Shown: in pieces, positions 31,107-39,967 of the stretch
Layout of the letters: each line of letters opens with the position of its first letter
Numbering within the stretch: the first letter of the stretch is position 1
Assembly: GCF_016917355.1 (NCBI RefSeq)
Contig: NZ_CP070304.1
Span: forward strand, 1,302,001-1,366,000
DNA from: Glaciimonas sp. PAMC28666
GTDB taxonomy: Bacteria; Pseudomonadota; Gammaproteobacteria; Burkholderiales; Burkholderiaceae_D
Length of the DNA stretch: 64,000 bases
Direction: 5' to 3'
Program-made: the position numbers and the translations under genes
Notes under the pieces: model-generated
Seen by the model: only the letters and a program-made list of their open reading frames with translations
What the model was told of the DNA's origin: nothing
The model's database searches: none

Positions 31107-31286
31107 ATGCCGAAACTTAAATCTGGGACCATCGTCCCCAATCCTGAAGAGGCCGCTGTGATTGATGTTGGCATCGCCGCTGATCGGGACAATCCAGAAC
31201 TCACAAAAGAGTGGTTTGCCAAAGCCAGGCCAGCTAGCGAAATGTTGCCGCCTGAAATATATACAGAGTTAGTTGCCAAGCGTTGA
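31107..31286 (+). CDS. Truncated BrnA-like antitoxin
   Basis: 59 residues from the ATG at 31107 (CTAGGA upstream). The start MPKLKSGTIVPNPEEAAVI and the ending PPEIYTELVAKR match the N-terminal half of BrnA-type antitoxins, which continue GRPK... into a ribbon-helix-helix DNA-binding part. Here a TGA follows AKR directly and no DNA-binding part is encoded downstream. No BrnT toxin is visible. The family match is from memory of typical members. Confidence 0.5.
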   Translation: MPKLKSGTIVPNPEEAAVIDVGIAADRDNPELTKEWFAKARPASEMLPPEIYTELVAKR

Positions 31287-31306
31287 ACGGGCAACTGCTC
31301 TCTCAA

Positions 31307-31618
31307 TTAGGCGACTTCAACCTCTTTCAGTTTCATTTGAGGGTGGAGGCCTGCGCGGGAAGCTAGTCTGACCAGCTTATCGAGGCTGAACTGATTAATT
31401 TTGCCATGCTTAATCTCGGAAACACGCGCCTGAGTAATGCCCAGCACAACAGCCGCGGCGCTTTGTATCATGCCGCAGCCGCGCAACCAATCATTAAGGC
31501 CCGTTAGCAGCACCGCGCGAATTTCTTATTCTGCAGCCTCGTCCTCGGAAAACAGATCATGGAACACGTTGCGCCCCTTAGGCGTAACGTGTTGGGCTTT
31601 ATGTTCACTGATGGTCAT
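31307..31618 (-). pseudogene. HigA/XRE-type antitoxin interrupted by an in-frame TAA
   Basis: From an ATG at 31618 with an AGAGGT site the frame reads MTISEHKAQHVTPKGRNVF and continues to DEAAE, then hits TAA at 31526-31528, then continues EIRAVLLTGLNDWLRGCG with a helix-turn-helix (AAVVLGITQARVSEIKHGK) to the end. Removing the stop gives about 103 residues, a normal length for this XRE group. A GTG at 31513 could restart translation and still make a 68-residue helix-turn-helix protein. Confidence 0.72.
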
Positions 31619-31685
31619 CGTAACCTCTTGATTTCTTGAATCTGTCTTGTGCTAAACGGATATCCTGCCCATTTACGTTCCGCAT
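31605..31685 (-). pseudogene. C-terminal remnant of a HigB/Gp49-type toxin
   Basis: A 26-codon frame ends with DIRLAQDRFKKSRGY and a TGA that overlaps the higA-like start at 31618. The pattern ID-LA--R-K--RGY resembles the C-terminus of HigB-like mRNA interferases, and a toxin-antitoxin overlap of this kind is usual. The toxin N-terminus is missing: the promoter-like palindrome at 31698 comes almost directly before it. Confidence 0.5.
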
Positions 31686-31697
31686 GGATTAATTATT

Positions 31698-31738
31698 CCC
31701 CATAAAAAATTATGCGATATATGGCATAACATATGGGG
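31698..31738. promoter_or_regulatory. Nested inverted repeats, candidate operator of the higA-like gene
   Basis: Outer arms CCCCATA (31698-31704) and TATGGGG (31732-31738) enclose inner arms TTATGC (31710-31715) and GCATAA (31724-31729). The site lies just upstream of the toxin remnant and could be bound by the XRE protein. Confidence 0.45.
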
Positions 31739-31914
31739 CCATACGTGGTTTTTTTAGACGTGTTGCTCAAGCTTGAAACCGCTTTTGGCGGCTAACTTTA
31801 AACAAATGCCATACTCTGCACGTCCCTGATAAAGAGGGGACCGGGCTTGATGACTCGACTTACCTACGGTGTACAAACGGCGCAATGCCGCCCTTAACCT
31901 ATGGAAGTCACAAC

Positions 31915-32106
31915 ATGCCTAACATCGTCACATCTCCCCATTTTTACCTGAGAATCCGCCAACCTTCTGCCCGCCGAAATTCTATTTTTGCAGCCAATCT
32001 TTTGATCTCGACTGTATCAAACTTAAATGCTCTGAAGATTGCGATAGCACTGTGCTGTTCGCCAATGGCCGATTTTTCCTTCGGCGTTACCGAGGAGATC
32101 AAATAA
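31915..32106 (+). CDS. Short unknown protein, first of a coupled pair
   Basis: 63 residues from an ATG with GGAAG about 8 bp upstream. Its stop TAA overlaps the start of the next gene (TAATG at 32104-32108), which suggests translational coupling. No family is recognised. The composition is mixed, with Ser/Leu/Ala-rich stretches such as FAANLLISTVSNLNALKIAI. A longer start at 31885 exists. Support is the ribosome site and the overlap only. Confidence 0.4.
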   Translation: MPNIVTSPHFYLRIRQPSARRNSIFAANLLISTVSNLNALKIAIALCCSPMADFSFGVTEEIK

Positions 32107-32354
32107 TGCGTAAATCAAAAAAGACATCATCTACGCCAACTCCCGCACCAGAAGCATTTCACCAGCCATTCTCATGGCTACTTCCTCGCTATAAAACCGA
32201 TGCAAACGCGCAGTTTTTTGCGCTGACAAAAGATGTCTGCCACGGCATTGAGACTTGTATTGATGTCGCCCATTTCAGCATGATGGATCGCGATACCGAA
32301 GAACTGCCGACGCTGGATATCAATGCCACGGAACGCTTGTTGCGTCTCGCATAG
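32106..32354 (+). CDS. Short unknown protein, second of a coupled pair, possibly truncated
   Basis: 82 residues beginning MRKSKKTSSTPTPAPEAFHQ. AGGAGA lies 7 bp before the ATG. Residues such as LPRYKTDANAQFFALTKDVC resemble small helical hypothetical proteins of Pseudomonas and Burkholderia, but no name is offered. The frame stays open for 26 codons after the TAG, to a second TAG ending at 32435, so the gene may have lost its C-terminus by a nonsense change; a 26-codon run open by chance is also quite possible. Confidence 0.5.
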   Translation: MRKSKKTSSTPTPAPEAFHQPFSWLLPRYKTDANAQFFALTKDVCHGIETCIDVAHFSMMDRDTEELPTLDINATERLLRLA

Positions 32355-32702
32355 CGGTCGTCTCAAATGCTGGGGGCAATTGCTGCGGTGAACATTGATG
32401 GACTGAATGAACAGCATCCGGAAGAACCGACTTAGTTTAGATTAGGGCTGCTGCGCTTGCGGTAGTCGCCGCAATCTTTGATTGTCACGCTGCATCGGTG
32501 GGCGTCGCCCGGCGAGCGTCGCCCGACACAGATGCACCGCCTGCGAGGCCATGAGCGCGACTTCGCCAGCGCACACTGGATCGGGACCGCATCCAGTCTG
32601 TGGTGCCAGCATTTTTGCTATGATAGCGACTTTCCACTGGTGTGCTTTCGCTGTCTGCGTCGGTTAGCCCTACCAGTAGCACTTATTTATGGAGTAACAT
32701 TT
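32355..32702. other. Spacer before the DUF2058 gene
   Basis: No supported gene. It contains two copies of GCGTCGCCCG near 32512-32526. A long open frame through here in phase with the DUF2058 gene has no family support. Confidence 0.4.
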
Positions 32703-33239
32703 ATGGCCTCATTACAAGAGCAGTTTTTAAAAGCCGGTCTTATCGACAAGAACAAGGCCAAACTGGCCCATCAGGACAAGAGCAAGCAGCAGAAGGTCGA
32801 GCGCCGGACTGGCACGCAGAGTGTTAATGAAACGCGGGTGGCTGCGCAAGATGCGCAACGCAAGAATGCCGACCGGGCGCGTGAACTCAATGCACAGCGC
32901 GATGCGGCCGCTGCTCAAAAGGAGATCGCGGCGCAGATTGCGCAGATGGTCCTGAAAAATCGCCAAAGCAAGGGTGCGGGTGATATCGCCTACAATTTTA
33001 ATAACGGGGGCAAGATCGAGCGGTTATATGTGTCTGCCGCAGTCCAGGCGCATCTGATGGCTGGCCGTTTGGTCATCGTCTGCCAGGGCGGCACCCCAGA
33101 ACTATTGCCCCGGATCATCGCTGACAAGATCGCCGAGCGCGATGCCTCGATTGTGGTGCGGGTAAACAAAACCAGCACCGAGATCGATGCAGATGATCCT
33201 TATGCTGCCTTCCAGATCCCCGATGATTTGATGTGGTAA
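32703..33239 (+). CDS. DUF2058 (YaiL-like) protein
   Basis: 178 residues from the ATG at 32703, which has a GGAGTAAC site. The N-terminus MASLQEQFLKAGLIDKNKAK and the long charged helical stretch (KADRAREL-type, about 25-80) are typical of DUF2058 nucleoprotein-like proteins. They are followed by a small beta-rich part (YNFNNGGKIERLYVS). Function is unknown; homologues are linked to polysomes or nucleic acid. The longer in-frame start at 32478 is rejected. Confidence 0.85.
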   Translation: MASLQEQFLKAGLIDKNKAKLAHQDKSKQQKVERRTGTQSVNETRVAAQDAQRKNADRARELNAQRDAAAAQKEIAAQIAQMVLKNRQSKGAGDIAYNFNNGGKIERLYVSAAVQAHLMAGRLVIVCQGGTPELLPRIIADKIAERDASIVVRVNKTSTEIDADDPYAAFQIPDDLMW

Positions 33240-33618
33240 CCGGCTTGTGATTTGAAGCAATCCTGGTTTAGCCAGATGAACTTTATGTCAATAGTTATTA
33301 AACTTCGGCCCGGACCAACCATCCGGGCATCTCACAAGAGAGCCTTCAAGGCGCAGATTGGCTAGCGATACCCCGCGCCATGTCGCGGCTATTTGTCTCT
33401 TTGTCTCTTTGTCTATTAATTACGACAAGAGTCTTCATTCTCCCCGTTATATAAAAATCAACCTATCTATACCGCCAGATTTAGGCGATCATAGATAAAA
33501 ATATAATTATTCCTAACAGTAGTCCGTCCACGCGTGCCCGAAGTGCGCCTCTGAGTTGCGGTCGTTGTATTTGCGACATTCTTTGCTGCAAATAACTCAC
33601 ATACGGAGGTTAACCATC
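33240..33618. other. Spacer with an 8-bp tandem repeat before the histidine kinase
   Basis: Three direct copies of TTTGTCTC/TTTGTCTA occur at 33392-33415. No gene is supported in the rest of the spacer. A promoter for the kinase gene presumably lies here. Confidence 0.4.
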
Positions 33619-35229
33619 ATGTTCACAGGGCTCACAGCTGCATTGCCGTTAGTTCCCTTTGATCGCGTAGACTCTTCACCAGCGATGCGCACAGCCAGTT
33701 TAAGTCAACGCAAAATTGCATTGCGGATATGTGTGGCTTTGGGTGTCATAACCTTGCTATTGCTGCCATTTGCGCAGGAGAAATGGCCGAAAATCCCCGC
33801 GTTTCTGGCGATTTATCAAACCACTGTCATCGGAACGTATCTCATCACCGCCTATCAAATGTACGGTCATTACAAAGCCACCCGCTCGGTTGCTTTACTG
33901 CACCTTAGCGCTGGTTGTCTGTATACAGCGATCGTATTGGTATTACAGTTTTTTTCGTTTCCCGGCATATTTATTGAAGACCGCGTGTTGTTCGGCGGTG
34001 CGCAAACCAGTACCTGGCTATGGTTGTTCTGGCACGGTGGACCTGCGGTCGGCATCCTCATTTTTGCGTGGAGCGAATTGCACCATCCCAACCAGATCAC
34101 ACTGAATCATCAGCAATCTCTGCGACGCACCGCTATTGTGCTGATCGGGTCCGTGGTTATGACCGCTGCGATGGCCACCGTACTTCGCCCTTTTCTTCCT
34201 ACTTTGGATTCTAACGGCGACTATAGCGGCATTACCAGCACGGGCATCGCTCCGAGCCTGCAAATTTTAATTGTGTTGTCACTGTTTTTTTTGTGGCGAG
34301 CCAGTCGGTTCCGTAATGTCTTGCACGTCTGGCTTGGGATCGCTTTAATCGCTCTTTTATGTGATAACGCGATCACCATGGCGGGCGGTAGCCGCCTCTC
34401 TCTGGGTTGGTATGCTGGTCGTTTCAGCGGGTTGATTTCTTCATCGGTGATGATGTTGGTGTATCTGAAGGAAATTAACCGTTCACATCAGCAAAGTATG
34501 CTGATCGTCGACAAACTTGATGCCGAACGTACCCTCGCCGAAATAGAACTGCAACGATCCTATACGCAGTTGCGTCAACTGTCGGACCATCAAGAGAAGG
34601 TGAAGGAAGACGAACGTAAACGTATCGCACGAGAAATTCATGATGAATTGGGCGGCTTGCTGACGGGTATTAAAGCGAATGTGTCCGTCTCGATAGATCG
34701 CTCTATGTTGGCGGGTAATCCGTCTGACCCATTGTTGGACGAAGCGGCAACCCAGGCCGATACGGCCATTGAAACCGTGCGGCGGGTTATTGCCGATCTG
34801 CGTCCTAGCGTGCTGGATCACCTTGGGGTGTGGGCCGCGCTGGACTGGTATGCAAATCAGATCCAAGAGCGCACGGGTCTGTTATGTCGATGTCACATCG
34901 AGCAGGACGCCATGGATGTCGAACTTGATCCAGAACGTAGCACCATGCTGTTTAGAGTCGTGCAGGAATCGTTGACTAATGTGGTGCGTCACGCAGCGGC
35001 CTCGAAGGTAACAATAGAGGTGCAGCGCAAGGACGATGCTATCGTTGTCGAAGTCCGCGACAATGGAAAAGGCATCAATACCCATCAATTGCTGGGCGGC
35101 GACGCCTGGGGCATTTTGGGGATGCATGAGCGCACACGCCAGTTTGGGGGGAAGCTTAAAATTTCTGGCACCTCAGTCGCCGGAACGGCGGTGATTCTGC
35201 AGTTACCGTTACAGCTGCCGTTGGCATAA
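33619..35229 (+). CDS. MASE4-type membrane sensor histidine kinase (NarL/HisKA_3 class)
   Basis: 536 residues; the ATG at 33619 has a GGAGG site. Several membrane helices (about 30-300) carry the MASE4-like pattern FPGIFIEDRVLFGGAQTSTW and WHGGPAVGIL. They are followed by a dimerisation helix with the phosphoacceptor His341 in REIHDELGGLLTGIKAN and an HATPase domain (N box VVQESLTNVVRHAA, G1 VEVRDNGKGI, G2 GDAWGILGMHERTRQFGGK). It should phosphorylate a LuxR-type response regulator, but none is adjacent, so it is an orphan here. The signal is unknown. Confidence 0.88.
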   Translation: MFTGLTAALPLVPFDRVDSSPAMRTASLSQRKIALRICVALGVITLLLLPFAQEKWPKIPAFLAIYQTTVIGTYLITAYQMYGHYKATRSVALLHLSAGCLYTAIVLVLQFFSFPGIFIEDRVLFGGAQTSTWLWLFWHGGPAVGILIFAWSELHHPNQITLNHQQSLRRTAIVLIGSVVMTAAMATVLRPFLPTLDSNGDYSGITSTGIAPSLQILIVLSLFFLWRASRFRNVLHVWLGIALIALLCDNAITMAGGSRLSLGWYAGRFSGLISSSVMMLVYLKEINRSHQQSMLIVDKLDAERTLAEIELQRSYTQLRQLSDHQEKVKEDERKRIAREIHDELGGLLTGIKANVSVSIDRSMLAGNPSDPLLDEAATQADTAIETVRRVIADLRPSVLDHLGVWAALDWYANQIQERTGLLCRCHIEQDAMDVELDPERSTMLFRVVQESLTNVVRHAAASKVTIEVQRKDDAIVVEVRDNGKGINTHQLLGGDAWGILGMHERTRQFGGKLKISGTSVAGTAVILQLPLQLPLA

Positions 35230-35357
35230 AGTGCGCGCTCCAAAGACCGCCTTGACCTGATCCTGCATGGCTGAACCTAAAACGTTGCCAGCTCAATGGG
35301 CAGATCAATGGGCAGATTAAGGCGGGCTCGCCAAGACTTAAACGAAGCCCCTCTCCG

Positions 35358-36971
35358 TCAACTGCCGTACACCGTGCGCGTTTGAAATGGATCGTACAGA
35401 AACAGCCAGGTCTCCGAGAGCGTTTGATCCTTTAAGCGCAGATACAAACGCATATCGACCGGCTCCGGACCTTCGACCGTCAAGTCGAATTGGGCCCGCC
35501 AGTGGCCCGCTACACCGTCGGGAACGGCTTCAGTGAAGACATAGGAGAAGGTGCCACGCGATGCCGTCAATACGGCTTCCGGCTTTTCTCCGAACGCCAG
35601 CTTTTCGAGCGGGCCGCCTAAAAATTCGACCATAAACTTGCGGACATTTTTCGGCCGCGGTTGGCCGGGTACGCCACCATTGCCAAGTCGGGTCGCCACG
35701 CAACGCGCAAGGGTGCTGGGGAATGGCTCGTCCTTCTGCCAATCCAGTTTATAACGTAGGCGATAGCTGTTGCCCGCTGCGGCTTTGGCACTTGGCACCC
35801 ACATAGCGACGACGTTATCGTGGATCTCGTCATCGGTGGGGATTTCAATTAATTGCACCGCGCCTTGGCCCCATCCTTCGAGCGGTTCAACCCAAAGACT
35901 TGGACGGCGCTCGTAGTGGACGCCATCTTGGTAATGATCAAAATTGCGGTCACGCTGGAGCAGGCCGAAACCGCGCGGATTGTTATCGCCAAATGCTGAC
36001 GCGGTGGTTTGTCCTGGGTTATTCAATGGACGCCAGATGTGCTCACCCGCGCCACTCCAGAGCGCCAGGCCATCGGAGTCATGGACTTCTGGTCGCCAGT
36101 CGGTGCCAGTGCCTTTGACCGATTCCGAAAACCAGTACATTGAGGTCACGGGGGCAATGCCGAATCGATCAATATCGCGCCGCAGGAATAAGGCGGTGTC
36201 GATTTCCATGGTCACGCCAGCACCCCGTTGCATGGTGAACTTATACGCGCCGCAGATACTTGGCCCGTCCAGCATGGCGTAGATAACCACGGTATCGCTG
36301 TTATCGTCCGGGACGGTGAAATAGAAATGCGTGAAGTTAGGAAATTCTTCTGACTTGCCCGCCTGGGCAACGTCGATGGCAATCCCCCGCGCCGATAAGC
36401 CATACTGATACAGATCACCGATGGCGCGGAAATAAGAGGCACCCAGAAAGGCCACCCAATCGTTCTTATGCCAATCAAGTTTTTCCTGATCGCCACGCCG
36501 ACTCTCTTGAAACCGAAAGCCTGAGAACCCGCTGCCACGCGGTAGTTCACGTGCCGGGCTATCGTTTGGCATGTCGAAATAACTCTCGTCGTAGATAATT
36601 TCGCGCGCTTTGGGCGCCTTTTCGTCGATCAGGTACATGTGCACCGGCGACTGAAAAAACCGACCGAGATGGAAAAAGGTCACAGGGAATTGTCCCGGAC
36701 CATCGGCGAACAAAGCGTAGTCGGTTTTATATTTAATCTGACCGTGTGCGGCGTAATCGATTCTGTCGAGTATGGCACGTGGCGGGGTCGGCTGCGGTTG
36801 ATAGGGTTTTTGCGCCAGCGCTTTCGCTTGTGCGATCAACGTATCGAAAGAAAATGGTGAAGCGGAACCGAATTTAACGCGATTGGCTGCAATCGCTTCT
36901 ATCGGAATGCCGAGAGCGACAAGCGTCGCGGTGGCGGCGGCAGAATGGAGAAAAGTTCGGCGATTAATCAT
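35358..36971 (-). CDS. opgD: Glucan biosynthesis protein D
   Basis: 537 residues. A Tat signal peptide (NRRTFLHSAAATATLVALGI) starts it, then the OpgD/MdoD domain with FLGASYFRAIGDLYQYGLSA and WVEPLEGWGQGAVQLIEIPT. OpgD acts in the periplasm on osmoregulated beta-glucans. The ATG at 36971 places the twin arginine near the N-terminus; a TTG at 36989 would add six residues. No opgG/opgH lies beside it. Confidence 0.93.
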   Translation of the reverse strand: MINRRTFLHSAAATATLVALGIPIEAIAANRVKFGSASPFSFDTLIAQAKALAQKPYQPQPTPPRAILDRIDYAAHGQIKYKTDYALFADGPGQFPVTFFHLGRFFQSPVHMYLIDEKAPKAREIIYDESYFDMPNDSPARELPRGSGFSGFRFQESRRGDQEKLDWHKNDWVAFLGASYFRAIGDLYQYGLSARGIAIDVAQAGKSEEFPNFTHFYFTVPDDNSDTVVIYAMLDGPSICGAYKFTMQRGAGVTMEIDTALFLRRDIDRFGIAPVTSMYWFSESVKGTGTDWRPEVHDSDGLALWSGAGEHIWRPLNNPGQTTASAFGDNNPRGFGLLQRDRNFDHYQDGVHYERRPSLWVEPLEGWGQGAVQLIEIPTDDEIHDNVVAMWVPSAKAAAGNSYRLRYKLDWQKDEPFPSTLARCVATRLGNGGVPGQPRPKNVRKFMVEFLGGPLEKLAFGEKPEAVLTASRGTFSYVFTEAVPDGVAGHWRAQFDLTVEGPEPVDMRLYLRLKDQTLSETWLFLYDPFQTRTVYGS

Positions 36972-37475
36972 GGGCAGGGCAATCTCCAATAAATAGGGGG
37001 ATGGACAGTCATGGGGCGAACCGGGGCAGTTATTTGCTGAAACTTGCTTCGATCTCCCTTCTTTCAGAAGATAAATCCTAACATGACCGATAACACAGGC
37101 GGAGGATGGCGAAACACACTTACACTTTACGAAGGGTATTCAACGCAACCTTGGCGCGTAACTTAGTCAGACAGAATAGAGAAACGTTCAGATCAATCGC
37201 CAAACAAGCCAATGACGTTGCCAATCGTGCTACAACTACAAATCGTACTCTTGTCAGTTCTTCCACTTTCGCAGCATGGCTATCAAACCAAATAGATATA
37301 TCATCGACAAGATTAGATTGATTATAATCACGGCAGAGTGGAAGTGGGAACAGATTCATGCGGCTTTTGGCAGGCGATGCGTCATCATCGCCATTACAAC
37401 AGATACCCCATGAACGCCACGAACACCACGAAAGCGATGTCTTCCAAGTTTTTATTAGCGGGGTAAGCAACTGGT
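36972..37475. other. Spacer between opgD and the chromate transporter
   Basis: About 500 bp without a supported gene. Two overlapping opposite frames (37106-37321 and 37120-37470) lack family features. Promoters for the divergent opgD and chrA genes are expected here. Confidence 0.4.
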
Positions 37476-38849
37476 ATGACTATTCCGGAAACACGTTCAA
37501 CCGAACCCACCGACGCCGATCTCAATTCGGGACCCTCACCCATTCCATTCTGGGAGGCTTTTGTTTTTTGGTTGAAGTTAGGCTTTATCAGCTTCGGCGG
37601 TCCTGCAGGCCAGATTGCGATCATGCATCAGGAATTGGTAGAAAACCGACGCTGGATTTCTGAGCGACGCTTCCTTCACGCATTGAATTTTTGCATGGTC
37701 TTGCCCGGCCCTGAGGCGCAGCAGTTAGCGACCTATATCGGCTGGTTGATGCACCGCACGCGGGGTGGCATTGTGGCGGGCGCATTGTTCGTGTTGCCGT
37801 CTTTATGTATTCTGATTGCATTGTCGTGGCTGTACATCGCGTTTGGTCATCTGCCGTCGGTCGCCGGGGTGTTCTACGGCATCAAACCGGCAGTGACTGC
37901 GATTGTGCTGCAAGCAGCCGTCCGCATTGGTAGGCGGGCGCTCAAAAATAATGTCCTATGGGCGATAGCCGCCCTGTCTTTTCTGGCGTTACTGATCTTC
38001 AATGTGCCGTTCCCCGCAATCATTGTGACGGCCGCCGTGGTGGGTTATGTCGGCAGTCGGATGGCGCCGGATAAATTCACGCCAGGCGCTCACGCCAATG
38101 TCGGAAAATCATTTGGGCCAGCACTCATCGATGACGATACACCGACGCCTGCGCATGCCCGCTTTAGCTGGCGCAGACTGTCCACTATCATCGTTGCGGG
38201 AACCCTCTTGTGGACCATCCCAATGGGCCTGCTTACAGCCACTTACGGCTGGAATCACGCGCTGACGCAAATGGGCTGGTTCTTTACCAAGGCGGCATTA
38301 CTCACGTTCGGTGGCGCGTATGCCGTTCTGCCGTATGTCTACCAGGGAGCCGTCAGCCATTACGGATGGATAACCTCGACCCAAATGATCGACGGTCTGG
38401 CATTAGGCGAGACCACGCCGGGTCCCCTCATCATGGTGGTGGCATTTGTTGGTTTTGTGGGTGGGTATGTGAAAGCGTTGTTCGGCCCGGAGTATTTGTT
38501 TCTTGCGGGCGCGATGGCGGCGTCGGTGGTGACGTGGTTCACCTTCCTGCCGTCGTTCCTGTTCATTCTGGCAGGCGGGCCGTTGATCGAGTCGACACAT
38601 GGCGATCTGAAATTTACCGCACCGCTGAGCGCAATTACTGCTGCGGTGGTCGGGGTGATCCTGAATCTGGCGGTGTTTTTCGGTTATCACGTTCTGTGGC
38701 CGCAGGGCTTTGACGCGGCATTTGACTGGATGTCGGCGCTGATCGCGCTGGGAGCGATGGTTGCCTTATTCCGGTTCAAGCGAAATGTCATTCATGTCAT
38801 CGCCGCCTGTGCGGTGATCGGCTTGTTATCGAAGACCGTAATCTTATAA
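37476..38849 (+). CDS. chrA: Chromate transporter, long-chain CHR type
   Basis: 457 residues with two related CHR halves. Each has the FGG motif (GFISFGGPAGQIAIMHQE near 38 and TFGGAYAVLPYVYQGAV near 272), and the N half has the PGPEAQQLATYIGWL signature. About 10-12 membrane helices are expected. The family exports chromate from the cytoplasm. It stands alone with no chrB, so the gene could be a non-chromate member; the structural call is sure, the substrate is not. Confidence 0.9.
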   Translation: MTIPETRSTEPTDADLNSGPSPIPFWEAFVFWLKLGFISFGGPAGQIAIMHQELVENRRWISERRFLHALNFCMVLPGPEAQQLATYIGWLMHRTRGGIVAGALFVLPSLCILIALSWLYIAFGHLPSVAGVFYGIKPAVTAIVLQAAVRIGRRALKNNVLWAIAALSFLALLIFNVPFPAIIVTAAVVGYVGSRMAPDKFTPGAHANVGKSFGPALIDDDTPTPAHARFSWRRLSTIIVAGTLLWTIPMGLLTATYGWNHALTQMGWFFTKAALLTFGGAYAVLPYVYQGAVSHYGWITSTQMIDGLALGETTPGPLIMVVAFVGFVGGYVKALFGPEYLFLAGAMAASVVTWFTFLPSFLFILAGGPLIESTHGDLKFTAPLSAITAAVVGVILNLAVFFGYHVLWPQGFDAAFDWMSALIALGAMVALFRFKRNVIHVIAACAVIGLLSKTVIL

Positions 38850-38885
38850 AGCGCATGAAGCGGGAGCCTTCCGATTTTGATACGT

Positions 38886-38903
38886 TCGGGGAAATTTCCC
38901 CGA
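38886..38903. terminator. 18-bp perfect palindrome between convergent genes
   Basis: TCGGGGAAATTTCCCCGA is a perfect palindrome between the chrA stop and the reductase stop. It can fold as a hairpin in either direction; a short T run follows on the + strand only. Confidence 0.45.
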
Positions 38904-38920
38904 TTTCAAGCAAACAATAA

Positions 38921-39967
38921 TTACAAATCCAGTACCAATAACGGGCTTTTTGGACGCGAAACGCAAGCGGTTAAATAGTCCTGATGTTCTTCGTCTGACA
39001 GAATATAGTCACGATGATCGACCTCCCCCTCCAGATATCGCATCTTACAAGTGCCGCACAATCCGGATTGGCATGAGGTCTCGACTTCGATGCCATTGTC
39101 GGCGAGTATTTCAATGATGCTTTTGTCCTCTGACATGGCAAACATTGCACCGGTGCTGGCAATTTTAAGGAAAGAAACATCGGCTTTTGCAGAAGCGGCC
39201 GTCGCAGTGCTGGCGTCCTCTGATTGAACCGGTTCTGGTGCCTTAAAATGCTCAAAATGAACTGTTTCCCGCGGCCAGTGCTGAGCCGCCCTGGCGCAGG
39301 CTGCCATGAAGCCACCGGGTCCGCAGTAATAAACATGGGCACCTTCTTCACGGGTTTGCAGCAGTGCGGCCAGATCTAAACCATCACGCGGATTGCCGCC
39401 ATCGAAATGAAAAATAACTTTGCCCTTTTCAACCTGGGCGGCGAATTCTTCACGGAACGCGGCATGTTCCTCGCCTTTGGCGCAATAATGCAACTCGTAA
39501 TCTTCGCCCGCACTTTCCAGAAAATGCGCCATGGCTTTTAGAGGCGTAACGCCAATCCCGCCAGCCAGCAAAATATGTTTTTTTGCGCCCTGTACGAGAC
39601 CAAAATTATTTCGTGGAATGCTGACCGATACGATATCCCGCACCCGCAGGCTATCGTGCATCTGGCGCGAACCACCGCCACCGATTTCTTCTCGCAGAAC
39701 GGCGATCACATAACGATGGCGCTCGATCGGATCGTTGCAGAGCGAATATTGCCGGATGTCGCCGCTCGCGAGATGAATATCAATGTGTGCACCGGCGGTG
39801 ACGGCTGGCAACATTTCACCGGCAGGATGAACCAGCTCAAAGGAATTGATGCCATCGGCCTCGGAGCGGATTTGCCGGATAACGAGCGAGAGTTGGGACA
39901 ACCCCGGCGACGACTTAGACGACACCGAAGGCGGCGTTGACAGGATTTTCGATGATTCATCTTTCAT
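38921..39967 (-). CDS. Phthalate-dioxygenase-reductase-type oxidoreductase with C-terminal 2Fe-2S domain
   Basis: 348 residues. A flavin-binding barrel (about 40-140, DIRQYSLCNDP and REEIGGGGSRQMHD), an NAD-binding region (HILLAGGIGVTPLKAM) and a plant-type ferredoxin domain with Cys ligands in CQSGLCGTCK and later ACVSR. This is the PDR/VanB order FMN-NAD-2Fe-2S. It passes electrons from NADH to an oxygenase, and the divergent Rieske oxygenase at 40352 is the obvious partner. Confidence 0.93.
   Translation of the reverse strand: MKDESSKILSTPPSVSSKSSPGLSQLSLVIRQIRSEADGINSFELVHPAGEMLPAVTAGAHIDIHLASGDIRQYSLCNDPIERHRYVIAVLREEIGGGGSRQMHDSLRVRDIVSVSIPRNNFGLVQGAKKHILLAGGIGVTPLKAMAHFLESAGEDYELHYCAKGEEHAAFREEFAAQVEKGKVIFHFDGGNPRDGLDLAALLQTREEGAHVYYCGPGGFMAACARAAQHWPRETVHFEHFKAPEPVQSEDASTATAASAKADVSFLKIASTGAMFAMSEDKSIIEILADNGIEVETSCQSGLCGTCKMRYLEGEVDHRDYILSDEEHQDYLTACVSRPKSPLLVLDL

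Noticed and set aside
37106..37321. 71-codon frame upstream of chrA
   Set aside because: GGAGG is directly against the ATG with no room for a proper spacer, an opposite frame covers it, and no family is recognised.
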